Source: Pogona vitticeps
Taxonomy: Eukaryota; Chordata; Lepidosauria; Squamata; Agamidae
DNA length: 64,000 bases
Direction: 5' to 3'
Assembly (NCBI RefSeq): GCF_051106095.1
Contig: NC_135784.1
Location: forward strand, 151,005,428 to 151,069,427
Positions 23,386 through 36,699 of the stretch are shown in pieces. The notes below the pieces were generated by a model. The model did no database searches, was not told where the DNA came from, and saw nothing but the letters and a program-made list of their open reading frames with translations. Numbering within the stretch: the first letter of the stretch is position 1; each line of letters starts with the position of its first letter. A program made the position numbers and the translations under genes.

Positions 23386-26064
23386 ATGCAGGAGCATGGA
23401 TATGTGCAGGGATTTGGAATCTCATGTTCTGTTGGTGGAAGATGAGAGGTAGAGATGCTGTTGACTAAACAATGGAATACAAACTAGAAACAGTAGAAAA
23501 TGTATATATTTCAAGTGATCTTTTAAAGTAGAATCCATTCCTTTAGTATCATATATCCTGAACCTGCCTCCAATTTGTTTTTGTCTCAGCTACACCGTAT
23601 ACAGTAGTTCTCATGCACCTCATAAAAAATCATACAATCTTGTGGCTTTATTAAGGTGTGTTACTAGATTTGGAAATTGAAGCTACAGTATATCATTTCC
23701 GCTTTTTCCCTTATTGGACCACGTGGCAGGTGGGGGGAACCAGCCCTCCTTCCAGACTGAGCTACCACAGAGATCCTTCTCGCATCCAAAGGCACTTGAG
23801 CTAGTCAAATTTCGATTCTGTTAACTCTAGTGAGAAGTATGGCTAATTTTCTCTGGATCAATACCAGCATTTCTGCTGTTTCCAGTGGCACTATGTTATG
23901 AATGCAAATATGTCCAGGAAGTACATTGTGTACTGTTAACAAGAAGACAAAGGAAGGAACAATCTGGAATTGCTTTATCAATGCAGGAGAAGGTATAAAT
24001 CTGTGAAAGATTTGGTATGATTTTAGAAAATAATCTTAAAATACTCTCAGAAAAAATATAGAAAAAAATCAAATGATCCCCTGTACCCTTAGATGGAATT
24101 GGTTGCAGAGCTTCAAAATGTGGACCAATATTACATGAGAGCCGGCTGTTTGTTGGATTAAAGGTTCAACCCTACGCAAGTTCGTTGGCCCCTCTTTGTC
24201 AGAACAGTGGCTGTGTCCCTGGACTGGAGCAGTTTGGATCTGATAATTTGACTTTCTTTTTGCACTACCCCTTCTCTGTCACTTTTTTGACTCTTCTGTT
24301 GGTAGATCTTGATACTTCTGCCTCCCATATCTGTGAAAACAGCTAGAAAAACAGGGTTCTCCTGCACAAAGGCACTTGTAACAGCTAAAGAGGATATTAT
24401 CTATTCTTGGTACCTTCCAGTGGGTGCATCTTTAACATTGCACTGACTGCAAAGATAAACAATATTAAAATGGTTTAAGCATCATTGAGTGGGACCTTTG
24501 GGTAAGCATGCATAAAACTATGCTGTTGGACATTTTGGATCTATTTATATCAGCATTTTGGTGTGCAGTTAAAAATAAATCACTTTGTTGTAACAATTGA
24601 TATAAAATATATTCGGTCCCCAGAAATGGCTGGAATTGAAGTTGGAGAGTTAATGTTGCAGTACACAAACCTTCATAGCAACTGTAAAAAGTCAGTCTCC
24701 TTAGTATAATTACAATTCATGTTGGTTCTACCATTGTTATTCCATGGCAGAGATTCTTACAAGTTTCAATGGAATGGATGTGAATATCAATAGAAGCTAA
24801 CACCTCGCACATTTTGCAGGTTTCTAACCAATTATGCAGTATCTGTATTTTGATGCCATGTATACATGTATAAAAATGTGCTATGTTATATCTCTCTTTT
24901 ATGTCTGAGGAAGTGGATTTGTCCACAAAAGCTCACATCTAACTATAACAATTAGTCTTTAAGGTGTCACAACATATTTTCTTTTTTATTTGTTCTTTTA
25001 TTTTTTTTTCTGTCTGTAACACATAACTATGCCAGTGAGAAGTACTCAGATGGCTTGTTGGTAGTGTGATATCTATAACTTTGAGGCGGAAGTCATTGCA
25101 GTTATTCTTTTGCACAGTCTCTGTGCAATTGGACACAGAGCATCCTTTTATAAAAATACATCGTTTGGGGTGCATTCTGTGCCTATATGAATCCACACTA
25201 GGTATGTTATGTTTAATGTCTCCTTAATTTAACAGATGCTTGAAATAAAGCAGCTTGGCATTAAAGACACATTTCCCTATTCAAGGTACTATATGTTCAT
25301 GTTTAATTACAACTGGCCAGATAAATGTTGTGCTACATTTTTATTTTAATTGCTGATACACTTATTTGTAAGTGCTCATGAGCATTAGCATCTATTTGTC
25401 TATTACTGGACCAGAACCAACCTAGTGAACGTGGCAGTGAGAGCTCATCATGCTGTTGAAGCATGGATCTAAGGTCCATTTCAACTGGTGCAGAATCAGG
25501 ATACCCTTAAGAGATAAAACAGTTGTGGGAGCTTGAGATTGATAGTCCATGTAGGATTTTATTTTCCATTGAAGTCTCAGAGCCAAGCTACACAGTAAGC
25601 AAAATTGTCTAGTAAGACTTAAAACTGCAAGTCGAGGGGCAATGTATGTTTTTGGAGCGTTGTAGAGTTTTTAAAACCCAGGCAAAAAACTCCTATGTAG
25701 AATGCAAACATTCTGAAATGATATTATAGCCTTATTCCCACTCTAGCCTTTAATGTATCTATCCTGAAAAGGCAGTGCTTTCTATTTGCACTTGGGAGTT
25801 TATCTCGTCCTAAACATTCTATAGGTAACATGTTGCTTTCTCTCCTGGAGTGTAAATGGTGGAAGGATACTCCTCATAATTTAGAAAACCAAGCTTTTGA
25901 TCAGCAGCTAGGGTCCAAAAAATTCTGGCAGCTAGGATCCAAAAAATTATAAGAGCATGAAAGTTTGAGAACACACAAAACATCTATAGGCTTAAATTCA
26001 AGGTATAGAATGTAAATATTTCCTGACGCTTGTGAGGTATTCCAGCCTATACTTCTCTGCTAGC
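23386..26064. other. CNPY2 5' region or intron 1, no exon recognised
   Basis: AT-rich non-coding DNA. A degraded repeat near 24900-24970 ('GTCTGAGGAAGTGGATTTGT' followed by 'AAAGCTCAC' and 'TTAGTCTTTAAGGTG') is related to the one at 43430-43495. I see nothing else. Confidence 0.5.
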
Positions 26065-26200
26065 CAGGGTAGATAAAAATCAAATTGATTTAAATCACAG
26101 TTTTAATTTTTAAAATGTGATTTTTGATTTAAGTCATTAAAAAAATCTGAATATCACACCTATCAAACTGATCAACTATCCCTGGAATTTTTTTAAGTCA
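26065..26200. repeat. Second copy of the 'GGGTAGAT-ATTTAAATCAC' repeat
   Basis: It shares its start and ATTTAAATC-rich body with 7755-7910. Old and AT-rich; family unknown. Confidence 0.4.
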
Positions 26201-26639
26201 CTTTTAGAATGCTCAACCCATTGCACTTATGGCTGAATAAACACATGTCACGTGAAGTGGTGGTGTCTGTTCATTGGTATAAAGAACAGATATAATGCTA
26301 GCAAATACTGTACCTCAAAGAGACAGGGAGGCATCAGGGCACCAGTAGTAATTGCTGCTTTTGGACTGTTCACAAGGAGCCCTTTGTATTCTGAACCTGA
26401 GCTTCAGCAGAAAAAGCTACCTTTCAAAGTGTTGCTCAGCACAGAAAGTTGCACTGTGGAGCAGATGTTGGACTGTTTGTGGGTGGCTAATATACATATT
26501 TCTGTGTTTGTGGGAGGTTAGGGTGAGAGTCAGAGGGACAGAAATGGTGTGCCTTCAGCCTTGGAGGAGCCAGCTTGAAATAACTTCTGCAACTTCTGAA
26601 CTTCTAAACAGGCTGTGGTGCTTGCCAACACCCACGAAA

Positions 26640-26739
26640 ATGAAGGTCTGGATTTCTAGCAAAGTCTGCCAGTCCATTATCCTCTTGCTGTTGCTGAGTA
26701 GTGCTTTTGCCCGGAAAAGCCAGGATCTCCACTGTGGAG
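26640..26739 (+). CDS. CNPY2: CNPY2 coding exon 1 (signal peptide)
   Basis: ATG at 26640 opens MKVWISSKVCQSIILLLLL; the exon ends CACTGTGGA-G before GTAAAC. An upstream acceptor is not resolved; TTCTAAACAG at about 26602-26611 is plausible. Confidence 0.93.
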
Positions 26740-29700
26740 GTAAACTGTTTTTTAACTATTGGCATAACTAGGGGGTTGTGGGGGGCAGGGTGGGAGAGAC
26801 CTTCAGAAAAATATGTAGACAGCAAAACTAGATTGACTGTGTTAGTGCAGCTTTGCAGACCTAAGTTTTCTCTGTTTTTTGCTTTTAGCATGCCGTGCCC
26901 TGGTGGATGAGCTGGAGTGGGAAATTTCTCAGGTAGACCCCAAGAAAACTATCCAGATAGGTTCTTTTCGAATCAACCCAGATGGTAGCCAGTCCATTGT
27001 AGAGGTAAGAGATTTCATGCTTGCTTTCAATTGGTCAAGAATATGGATATTCTTGTAACTCTGGAGGGTTTTAGTCAGGAAGATGGTTTTGAGAGGTGGG
27101 GAAACCTTGACCTATGATTGCAAACTAGAGAAAGTCAAAGAAGAATTCACCTCCTGGTGTCTGGAAGGTCTCTGCCTCCAGTCTGAATGGAAGCTGTTTG
27201 TTAGAAAAGGTGTTCCTGTGCCAGAGGAAAAGAGATTTGTGTCCTGTGTTCCATGAGTGTATGAAAAGAAAGTGGAGGGGGGTGGCAGTTCATGGCAAAT
27301 GCACCATTATTGCTGAAAAACTCAAAACACATTGCAGTAACTAAAGCTATAGTATTATATAGTAAACTGCATATAATAGTATAAAAACTAAAGGGACACA
27401 GTCAGATTAAAATTAATACAATTTAAGAGAAAAAAGTAATATAAATTTTGCCCATACTTCTAGAAAACTGCTTGAACAGATCAATTTTTTATTCCTTCTT
27501 AAAACTAAGAGGACGGCTCACTACCACCTCTTGCTAAGGCAGCCCATTCCAGAACATTTGAGATGTCTATGGCTGGAAATATCCTGCTTCTCCTACTAGC
27601 TGTTTCATATCACTCTGATGAGTCCCTATTATCGAATAATGAAGAGTTCCATTCCAGAATTTCAAACATGATCTTTTAAAAAATTTTCAATATTTGTTAT
27701 TTGAAGAGTCATGCATTACTGATATTCACTATGTTTAAAACTAATCATTTTTAGTGCAGATAAAAAATTACAAAAATGGTCCTTAAATGAGCAGTTTTTT
27801 AAGGGCAGTAAGTAAATGTAACTTATTACACTGAAAGAAAAATAATTGTGTTACTTTTAACCTGTTACGTCTAAACTCTTCCCACATAGGGATTGAAGTT
27901 TGTCTGATACAGATTCCAGGTTGATAAGGATTTAAAGATCAGAACCTAAACTAGAGATGCGTTTGCTAATAGAAGCAGATATATTGTGAAAGAGAGGAAA
28001 TAAGGAACACTATGAAAGAGTCATCTCTATGAAATCTATGACTAGGGGTTGGGCCTTCTTGGTGGTGGCCACCACACTATGGAATTCATTGCCAGTGGAG
28101 GTGTGCCAGGCCACTGCTAGCATTCAGAAATTCACTCAGAACACACCCGTTCAGAGAAGCCTTTCTAGATACCTTCCATATGTGGGGATTGCGTGGAATG
28201 CCTTGAGACTGATAACCACACGACGCCTCTATGGCCAAATTCTTATCTTATGCTAATTTTGCTTGTTTTGCGTGCTTAATAAAAACGTCTGGGGTGAAGA
28301 AGGTAGCCATCTTCTTGTTCTTCTCTACCGGTACCTGAATACTAACAAGATAAAGTCTGCAGTGTCTTTTTTCTCAGAGAGTTCTCTCATCAACTGTTGC
28401 CAGGCAGGCCTGGTAATAGTTCCCTGGCTATTTTCCCACATCCATACACAATGGCCTATTATATTATATATTTTAATTTTATTTTGACTGCTGTTGCCAC
28501 GAGGGAATATTTGGGGTTATTTTTCTTTGACTGTAGTACAGTAGTTGGGTTAGGGGGTGGGTGGGTGTTTTTATGTTTATATCTTTATAAGCCACCCAGA
28601 ATTGTGGCATGTCACTAGATGGGCGAGGTAAATGAATAAATAAAACAATAGCAGGGAGCATGGAATGAGGACTTCCAGTTTTTTGTTCTTCACCAATGGA
28701 AGACTTTAAAGGGTTCAGTGGGCAGGGGGATTTCTATGTTAGTTTACTGTATACCTAGCTTCAGGAGTAAAATAGGAGTTTTGTGTTTTTGTAGGCTGCG
28801 GTTGACATCTTATATTCCTTTTTTTCTTTTAATGTTTGGCAGTGAGTGAAGGGAATTAGTTTGGTATCCTCTATTTAATACAATCACAACATGACTAGCC
28901 ATTCTTTGGAACACATTCCATGAGACTTGACTAAACTTATCAGTCTCAGGCTATACTTCTGATTATGAATGTTGCCCTTCTCTCCAGGAAGGGTGGAGCT
29001 TTTGCCCTTCGCTTATGAAGGTGCATTTCTTCTCCCACAGGTGCCCTTTGCGAGGTCGGAAGCTCATTTGACGGAATTGCTGGAGCGCATCTGTGAGAAG
29101 ATGAACGATTATGGCGAGAAGGTGGATCCATCCAATCACCGGACAAGATACGTAAGGGTGATATCTCATGATGGAACCAAGATGGACCTTTCTGAAACGA
29201 AAATTGATGGTGACGTGACATCAAGCCTAAAGTTTGTGGTGAGTAATACAGGGAGCAAAACTACATCTGTACATTTTGGCTACTGGAAAAAGGAAGCTTC
29301 TCTGTTGGATCTTCCTGGTTGCAATCTTTCTTCTAGACAAACTTGTAGCTTGTAGTGGATTGTGGCAGGGCAAATAAGCTGTGACCTGCTTGTGGCCTTT
29401 GGCTGCTCCAGGTGTGGTTTTCCTCTCCTCCTCCTCCTGCTTTTCACTTGGTCTGGTTGGGGTGGGGAAACCTCCTCCTGCATTGCAGTGGCAGCACTCA
29501 GCAACTGTCTCAAGAGAGGTGAAAGCCTCTCCCAGCCCCCCCCCCCAATAATGCCTCTTCAGAAATCACTCTTTTTTTCCTGCAGCTCTTTTCCTTTCGG
29601 TGGTGGGAGAACAGTGGTGTCAGTGGTTGCATGACAGGCAGTAGGGGCAGGCCAGATGATAGCTTTTCCAAATTCACAGGAGTCCTGCTCATGAAGCCAC

Positions 29701-32700
29701 TCTTTTCCTGCTGGTACAAAACTCTTGGTGGTAGAGACTCTTAACTCCTCACTTTCTCTCTTTCTCAAAACCCCTTGGTCACAGGGGCAGGGGAGGAAGA
29801 CTTTGAATTCTGGGATATCTGTGGTAGACATGCTGGAGGAAAGAGGGTACCTGTGTCGTTCCCTGTGGTGTGTGGACAATACACACGCAGGTATAGGCTC
29901 CCCACTCCTCAGCTGACAATGGATGTGTAACCCTTAGGGGCTAAAAAGTTTATACATCCCTTTTTTTGTAACAAACAGCTGACTCCCCAGTTATAGTGTT
30001 ACAGTCACAGCCATAATTTTTGGACTGCTTCATGTTGAATAAGATGCATTGGGGAAGTGGACCACCAGTCACCTAAGCATATAATTATTTTTTTCAGTAA
30101 AGGAGATCTGGAGGGCTCTAATTGAGGATGTTTGTTTGTTTTTTATAAACAATGAATGGGGGCCCGCCCAAGGAAAGAGAGAGAAGAGGGTAGAATAACA
30201 ATGTGATAGTGGCTGATGGGGAGGACTACCTCTCTTACACAGATTGACCCCATATGAATTATAAGTGGCCTCCTTTCTACAGCTTTTCAGAGTACCTCGT
30301 TACGTTAGCCCTGGATTTGGTCTGCCATTAGTGGCGACTTGGCTTCACCTTGCTCCGAATTGTTGGGATGGAAGGCAGAGAAATTAAAATGCCGGTTCCT
30401 TTGGTTTTTCTGTGCAGTGCGAGAGCATAGTAGAAGAGTATGAAGATGAACTCATAGAATTCTTCTCCCACGAGGCAGAAAACGTCAAGGACCGACTATG
30501 TAGCAAACGAACAGGTATGCCTGAGATCAGTAGGTGTAGAAGTGGGCTTGGTCAACATTCTCAACAGATACGATAGACAATAGACATATAGCACTACCTG
30601 TGTGCGTGAAAGGGTAGGATCTGTGATCTGTCAGTTCCAATATTGTCCCAAACCATAGTCAGCGGAACCATGGTTTGTAAACCCATCTACAGACTGTGAT
30701 TTGTGATTCTGATTTACAAGTTGATTACAAACTCTAGGTTATTACTTCAGACCTCAGCAGTTAATCTTCAGTTCTTTACTGTGATGTCTGAAATGATTGC
30801 AATTAATTTAAATGGTTTGACTTAAGGATAGATTAGCCATGTGAAAGGGAGGACAGGAAACTTGTACAGTGGACCCTTGACTTACAGACGGCTTGACTTA
30901 CAGACTTTTTGAGTTACAGACTTCTCTGGCCGCAAAATTTAGGTTTGACTTGCAGACTGAGATTTGATTTACAGACCAGAAAAAAACCAAAATGGAACAA
31001 AAACGGCCTGTTACGGGATTAATCGGTTTTCAATGCACTGTAGGTCAATGGAGACTTGACTTACAGACTTTTTGACTTGAGAACCGCCTTCCAATACGGA
31101 TTAAGTTCTCAAGTCAAGACCCCACTGTACTTGTAATCATTGCAACAAGCTACACTTACTGAAATTTCACTTCCACTCAGAGATTAAAGGTATAGAAATC
31201 CTACTCTCTGTGTCATCAGATCATCCCACTAAAGAGTGGTGTAGAGATATACTAAATAGGGCAAGCGAATTTTGTAGAATTGCTGCTTTCTGTGTCACAG
31301 TGTGCTGCCTCTTGGGGCCAGACAAGGCTATATCTCTTTAAGAGCTGATGAGATGTCCCACATTCATGTGAAAGGACACTGTGATTTGCATCTTGTCATT
31401 TTAGTCACCACCTGCAGATTCCTGTTCCCCCCCGCCGCCTTTTAATTTCTTTCTTTCTCTGTGGATTTTTACTTTTGCCATTAGAAAATCAACACGTGGC
31501 CAGTTGGCAGCGTGCCATTGAGGAAACTGGCTCTTCCTGTAGTTCTGAGCTATTTTCGGACTACGAACCTGACAGTGCTGGTTTCCACCTCACCTTTGCC
31601 CTCTCGTGTTTGAGGACTGGAGGCATGCCATCATAGGACAGTCAAAGTGCAGCACCTATTCCTGTCCATCCGCACAGTGTGGGACTTCTCACTGGCCATT
31701 ATTTCTGTTTCATAATAGGCCTTGTGTAGTATCCAGCCAAGGAATTAACACACAAATCCGCCTGATTTCTGCTAAATGCTGACTTATCCAAGAAGTCTGG
31801 ACAAAGTCAGTTCTTAAGAATCATGAATACTGTTACAGATCAGCAAGATGAGGCCGGCAGCTGCTTGTGGCTTGCCAGAAAGCCCTTAATAACTGGCTGG
31901 CAGCCAAAGCAATGGCACATTCACCTGCTGTATCCCTAGAGCAGTTTGCCAAAGCTGTTGGGATTGCATGGCTGGTCTCATGATTTTCATACTGATTAGA
32001 AAGATAAGTTAACCCTGTGCACTTGAAAGACTCCAGAGCAATTACTGAGTCATTATTGCCCTGATTTTCTACCTAAAAGAAGGAATGGATTTTTCTAGCA
32101 CTAAGTATTATCTGGAGTAGAAAAGTTGCTTGAACTAAACTGGACTTCAAGAAGAAGAGTCAGAATGACAGAAATATTTCAGCGAGGAACAATTCACCTC
32201 ATGTCTTGAAATTTACACTATCTGTAACCCACCAAAATCTACGCAGCCCTCTCCTAGCTGTATATGGTGATCAGTCACACACTCAAGTTGTTTTCCTGGG
32301 CTTTAGAAATACATGGATGTGAACAAAACAATTTGTATACCACAGTAGGTAACCAGCCTCTGGATTAGCAGGCCACAGATTGGACAGGTGTAGCATTAAG
32401 AAATACATGGTTAATTGAGTACAAGAGACAATGACATTTTGCCAGTCCCATAGCAGTTTTCATAGGGGGAAAATCTATGCTGATTAGAATAGGCTAATTT
32501 GGTTTAAGAAGAGGAACAAATGCTTAAAAATTGTTGAGGGTCTTGCTTGAAAGTAGTATATGAATGCAAATATTTTATTGCTTCATAGCTACTCAGGCTG
32601 TACCCATAAATAGGAATGAAAATAGTATACAGTACATATATAGTAAGAAGCACAAGCTGTGAAAAGGGCAGAAAGTACAGAGAACTCTGCTTTTTATCTT

Positions 32701-33246
32701 TTGAAATTTTGCCCTGTGACAATTCCTTGTGATTTAGAGTACCTCTTCCAAATCTGGCCACCCATTTTCAATCAAAAGTTGCAGCAAAATCTGATGTTTT
32801 GCTTAGATTAACAGAAATATTTAGTTTGTTCTGACATTTAGGAAATTCTTTCCGCTGTTGTGGGGTTCCATAACCTGTCGTTCTCCAAGTATGCTGACTC
32901 TAAGAGCCAGTTAACATATCAGTTGGCAGTGGTAGTTCGGCATGATGGGTTTTGTACTCTAACATACTTGGAGGGTGCCAGATCAGAAAGCTGGTCTATT
33001 CTATGTTGTGATAAGTTCCTATATTCCGAGGAGTTATTCAGACTCAAGAACTGCTCGTTTCTGAGCAAGGTGAATGACGATAGCCACTAGCCTTTGTATT
33101 ACTGCTCTGATATAGTATTGAGTAAGCTTTCATCAGCCATCTTGTCTAGCTGGAAGTTCTGGTTCATGTAATAAGGTGACCTGTTTTGTGTTTCTCTTGT
33201 AGATCTTTGTGATCATGCCTTACATATCCCACATGATGAACTATGA
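26640..33246 (+). CDS. CNPY2: CNPY2, Canopy-family ER saposin-like protein
   Basis: CNPY2 (also called MSAP/TMEM4) is a small ER-luminal protein of the Canopy family, linked to FGF and LDL-receptor handling and to the unfolded-protein response. Five coding exons (26640-26739, 26889-27004, 29041-29238, 30418-30514, 33203-33246) with GT/AG borders join to 555 bases, 184 residues plus TGA; human has 182. Residues 1-24 are a signal peptide with a leucine-rich core (IILLLLLSSAFA). The mature part has the HCGAC motif and six cysteines expected of a saposin-B-like fold (C32, C35, then RIC, VCES, LCSK and LCDH). It ends in HDEL, the ER-retrieval signal. The SQDLHC start, ALVDELEWEI and CESIVEEYEDELIEFF are near-invariant in the family. 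The frame is intact. The non-coding 5' exon probably lies in the CpG island at 22.4-23.0 kb. Confidence 0.96.
26889..27004 (+). CDS. CNPY2: CNPY2 coding exon 2
   Basis: 116 bases after a TTTGCTTTTAG acceptor. It encodes ACRALVDELEWEISQVDPKK and the FRINPDGSQSIVE stretch, with donor GTAAGA. Confidence 0.96.
27005..28009. other. CNPY2 intron, left part
   Basis: Non-coding. About 27480-27640 resembles LINE 3' UTR sequence ('GCAGCCCATTCCAGAACAT'), but no clear family or limits can be given. Confidence 0.4.
28010..28646 (+). mobile_element. L2/CR1-type LINE 3' end
   Basis: The + frame reads 'GWAFLVVATTLWNSLPVEVCQ' and a following FTQNTPVQRSL, the conserved C-terminal end of L2-group reverse-transcriptase proteins. 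A 3' UTR ends in 'GCCACCCAGAATTG', then 'CACTAGATGGGCGAGGTAAA' and an ATAAATAAA tail, the usual L2-like terminus. It is 5'-truncated and old. Confidence 0.75.
29041..29238 (+). CDS. CNPY2: CNPY2 coding exon 3
   Basis: 198 bases after CTTCTCCCACAG. It encodes VPFARSEAHLTELLERICEK through the DGDVTSSLKFV stretch, with donor GTGAGT, phase 0. Confidence 0.96.
29239..30417. other. CNPY2 intron, nothing recognised
   Basis: Non-coding, with several chance ORFs of 60-106 codons in overlapping frames; none resembles a protein. Confidence 0.5.
30418..30514 (+). CDS. CNPY2: CNPY2 coding exon 4
   Basis: 97 bases after TTTTTCTGTGCAG. It encodes CESIVEEYEDELIEFFSHEA and the following VKDRLCSKRT, ending ACA-G before GTATGC. 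Confidence 0.96.
30867..31127. mobile_element. TA-flanked MITE (CAGTGG...CCACTG)
   Basis: The left end CAGTGGACCCTTGACTTACA and the complement of the right end (CAGTGGGGTCTTGACTTGAG) match. TA flanks lie at 30865-30866 and 31128-31129. Internal repeats of 'GACTTACAGACTTTTTGA' occur. It looks like the same MITE group as 14267-14686. Confidence 0.85.
31130..33202. other. CNPY2 last intron
   Basis: Non-coding. It contains a fold-back segment at 32880-32980, where TCCAAGTATG pairs with CATACTTGGA across ~80 bases, probably a short MITE remnant. No exon or RNA gene seen. Confidence 0.5.
33203..33246 (+). CDS. CNPY2: CNPY2 terminal coding exon with HDEL
   Basis: 44 bases after TTTCTCTTGTAG. It encodes DLCDHALHIPHDEL and TGA at 33244-33246. 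The C-terminal HDEL is the ER-retrieval signal. Confidence 0.97.
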
Positions 33247-35695
33247 AACACAAGAGGCTTGACTGGCTTGGTGGATGAATTTGCTAGTCCTTTGTATACC
33301 ACCCCCTTTTTTCCAGCTCCTTTGAATATTCTCCCAGCACCCTTCTTTCTGTTTTGAGAAGAACATTGTAAAATTTGGGAACATGAACTGGGGCCTGTGG
33401 CACAAAATGTCAGCAGATTTCTTCACAGACTTCTATGAGGAAAACAAAAGATCCCATGTGCATCGCTTGAAACCTGCCGTTATAAATTCTTTATTTTTTT
33501 TAAATGAAGAAAAAAGAGAGACTTCAATTTTAGAATGGATCTTCATTTTTTTCCCCTACCGCATAGACAATGTTTATGTGGTAATGCTTTAATACTTTGT
33601 GACTGTATACAGAGGCATTGATTTGTAGGCTGAATTAGGAGACCAGCAACACAACCCAATGATTCCATTCCAGAACTGGAGTAGCAGAGCTTTATAAGTT
33701 CTGTTATGACTTTGTTTACCATCTTACTGTGACATTGAGCAAGTTATTTCATTTATCTAAGCCTTCTTTGATAGAAGAAGGAAGGTTCCATGATGATACC
33801 CACATAATGAGTCCAAAGAGGCAGTAGCTGTAAGGAGGATCAGTTTCTAGTGTCTTCAAAACAAGCACAAGTTACTGGACAGAATGGTTCCTGTCCAGTA
33901 ACTCTTCCATGTCGCTAGTATAATATATAGACTGGTTACCACTTGAGTCATTTGTGTTTTGTGGAGGATCTGTGTACCATGAGAGTGGCGTTTAGGATTG
34001 GTCACAGATTTGCAGTGTTACGGGAACATCATTCAAAGCAGCTGAGCTAGGTAGCAAGCCAGCCTATATACAGTACAATGACTGGAGAGCAGTTATCACA
34101 TAGAAGCTGTTTGCCAACCTCCACAGCAATTAATAGAATGATTCTTGGTGATGAAGGCTGGTGTCTGACTTCTAAAATCCATGCATGTGCTGATTTGGAA
34201 CATCAAGCATTTGGAGAGTTGGATGGTGGGGTCTATTCATCAAAGGGCTTAAAATATTTAATATTTTTTCTTTTTAACACTGTTTTCAAGTACATAGATC
34301 ACAGATCTGTCAGTGACAGCAAGAAAATAAATCATGCTATTATTGAGTTGATAAACTGGAACTCTGTTTACAGTTTCCTTTAGTTTGTGCTGCATCATGT
34401 GTGAAGTTAATAATGCAAAACTGGTGGAGGTATAGTCACATAAGGCCCCTCTCTTTTTATTTGGTAAGGCTGCAGTCCATTTCTTTATAGCTGACTCGTT
34501 TTACTGGATCTAGATGTCTAGTAGACAAGATGAAATGGAAGATACCAGATTTCGAAGCCCAGATTAGAGGGAGCGTACGCATAGACTAGAAGGAGAAAGT
34601 TGTGCTTAAGAACTTAGACAAAGAGTGAACAACTTGTGACTCTTTAAATTTTGTTGGATGAAATTTCTCACCATTGCTCATCATTGTCTATGTTGCTTAC
34701 AGGAAGTTGCAATCCAACAATATGTGCAGGTTCACAAGTCTTCAGAATGCATACCTTACCTGTACGTAAGGAGTTCAGGACAAGGCTGATGAAGAAATGG
34801 CAGAGACAATTATTGCCTTTTGTCATTTTGAAAAGAGGAAGCACCCAATGGATTTCATTTACAGTGCCTTTGATTACGGATTTACTCTACAATGGGTGAC
34901 ATAGTTGGGAAACTCAGCTGTGACAAAATAGTGAATGTAGGGATAAATCCAGTTGTTAGTTTCAACTAGACTTAGGCCCATTGAATTAGTAGAAGTTGTT
35001 AAGTCAACACGTCTGTAAAACCTGTTGATTCCACAGGTCTACTTTAGTTGGGATTAACGACTGAATTCAGATCATAAGCTCTTGTGTTAGAACAGAGTGA
35101 CTTAAAATTCTTGCTCAGTCATGAAGCTTAGTGGATAATTTGGGGCAGGACATATCTCAGTGCAAGCTACCTTGCCAGGTTAAGAGCTGCTCAAAAGATA
35201 ATAAAAGAGCATATTCAGAGGTATTCCATTATTCTGTTGGCTTCTGCCCCCTCCACATGTTGGGAAAACAGTACAGTAGTAACCTACATTATCAAATGGT
35301 TGCAAAAGATGGCAGCAGACTCCTGCACTTATGACCTAACTGGTTTCCTGACAACGGTCATCAAGTGAGCTGTTATAAATTGTACCTTAATTTCTCATTA
35401 GGATCTATGTTAAAATAGAGGCTGGTTTCTGGAAAACTGCCATGTCTTAAAATTAGAAAATTATGAAATTGAATTTTAAAAAAAAAGAACATCAAACTGT
35501 ATATCCTTGCAGAAACATCATTTTCAGATTTACAGAAGGCCTCTGTTGTCTTCTCTCTTCATTATTTTCTTTATCAGGAATGAAAAAAAAACACATCTAG
35601 GTGCCACATAACTTTAGTAAATTAAACTTATAAGACTCTATTTTACTAAAACTATATAGCCACTGTATTAATAAAATTGTCCCTATACCCCCAAA
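33247..35695 (+). other. CNPY2: CNPY2 3' UTR and downstream intergenic sequence
   Basis: Non-coding. The first canonical AATAAA after the stop is at 34326-34331 and another is at 35670-35675. Either could end the CNPY2 transcript; the first is closer. No further gene seen. Confidence 0.4.
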
Positions 35696-35703
35696 GTCTA
35701 CAT

Positions 35704-35839
35704 CAGTGGTCCCCAACCTTGGGCCACCAAATGTTCTTGAACTACAGCTCCCAGAAGCCTTCGCTGCCAGCTATGCTGGGCAGGATTTCCAGTAGTTGAA
35801 GTCCAAGAACATCTGGGGACCCAAAGTTGATGACCACTG
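35704..35839. mobile_element. hAT-like fold-back MITE
   Basis: Begins CAGTGGTCCCCAACCTTGGG and ends with a complementary 'CCAAAGTTGATGACCACTG'. The 8-base flanks GTCTACAT (35696-35703) and GTCTATAT (35840-35847) differ by one base. The two arms are inverted copies ('TGTTCTTGAACTACAGCTCC' against 'GTTGAAGTCCAAGAACATCT'). Confidence 0.85.
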
Positions 35840-36289
35840 GTCTATATTATTATTAAAATCATGGTGTGTTTTCCAAATTAGTTTCAAATCATGCTTTCCA
35901 GCCCAAGGAGGGAAATTCCTTAGAGTACAGTTGCTTACAGCTATTGCTTTAGTTAATTAAATTTATTTAAACATCTGTATCCTGTTTTCCATAATTAGAA
36001 TAAGATCAAAACAGCTGGAAACTTCACAGTAACTGTACAGTTTATTAGCCCAAAGTTTTCTTTACAAGTCAGACTCGTATGAGTATTTAAATAGCAAGGC
36101 AGATATCACTGGAGAAAATATTCTAGAAGCTGATGTGCAACAGAAGGTTAGAGATACACAGATGCACACACCAAAAAGAAGGGTCCCTAAAGGTATAGTA
36201 TTGTGTTCCTAGACTGTGTATTGTTAATATGCCATTAACATAACTGAAGATGGAAATGGATTCACTATGAATGACTGGCCACTAAACTG

Positions 36290-36660
36290 TTCCATCAACA
36301 GTCCTGCCTACCTTTTGCAGGCTCAAAACTTGTGGGTTCCTTTATGGAATCAATCTGTTCATTAGATTTTTTCCCCCCATTGCCATAAACTTTTCTCAAC
36401 ATTACTATATTTTCCACTGAATCTGATCTCTTGGTGTGCCCAAAGTACAATAGTCTCAGTTTAATCATGTTTGCTTCTAGGCAGAGTTTAGGCTTCATTC
36501 ACTCTACAGCCCACTAGCTTGACTTTCTTGAGATCCTTAAAGCTTTTCTCCAACGCCGCATTACATGTGGACAGATCCTTTTTCTGTCACCTTTTTTCTC
36601 TGTCCAGCTTTCACATCCATGCATAGTACATAGTTGCTTAGAGATTTCAACATTAGGGCT
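36290..36660 (-). mobile_element. Ancient RTE-like LINE remnant, minus strand
   Basis: Minus-strand frames give 'MHGCESWTEKKGDRKRI' and 'CLEANMIKLRLLYFGHTKRS' plus 'DSVENIVML', matching the C-terminal RTE/Bov-B domain and the diverged copy at 3.9-4.6 kb. Several frame breaks; heavily decayed. Confidence 0.65.
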
Positions 36661-36699
36661 AGGGTTTAGAATTGGGCCCCAGAGTAGACTGGCAGCCAG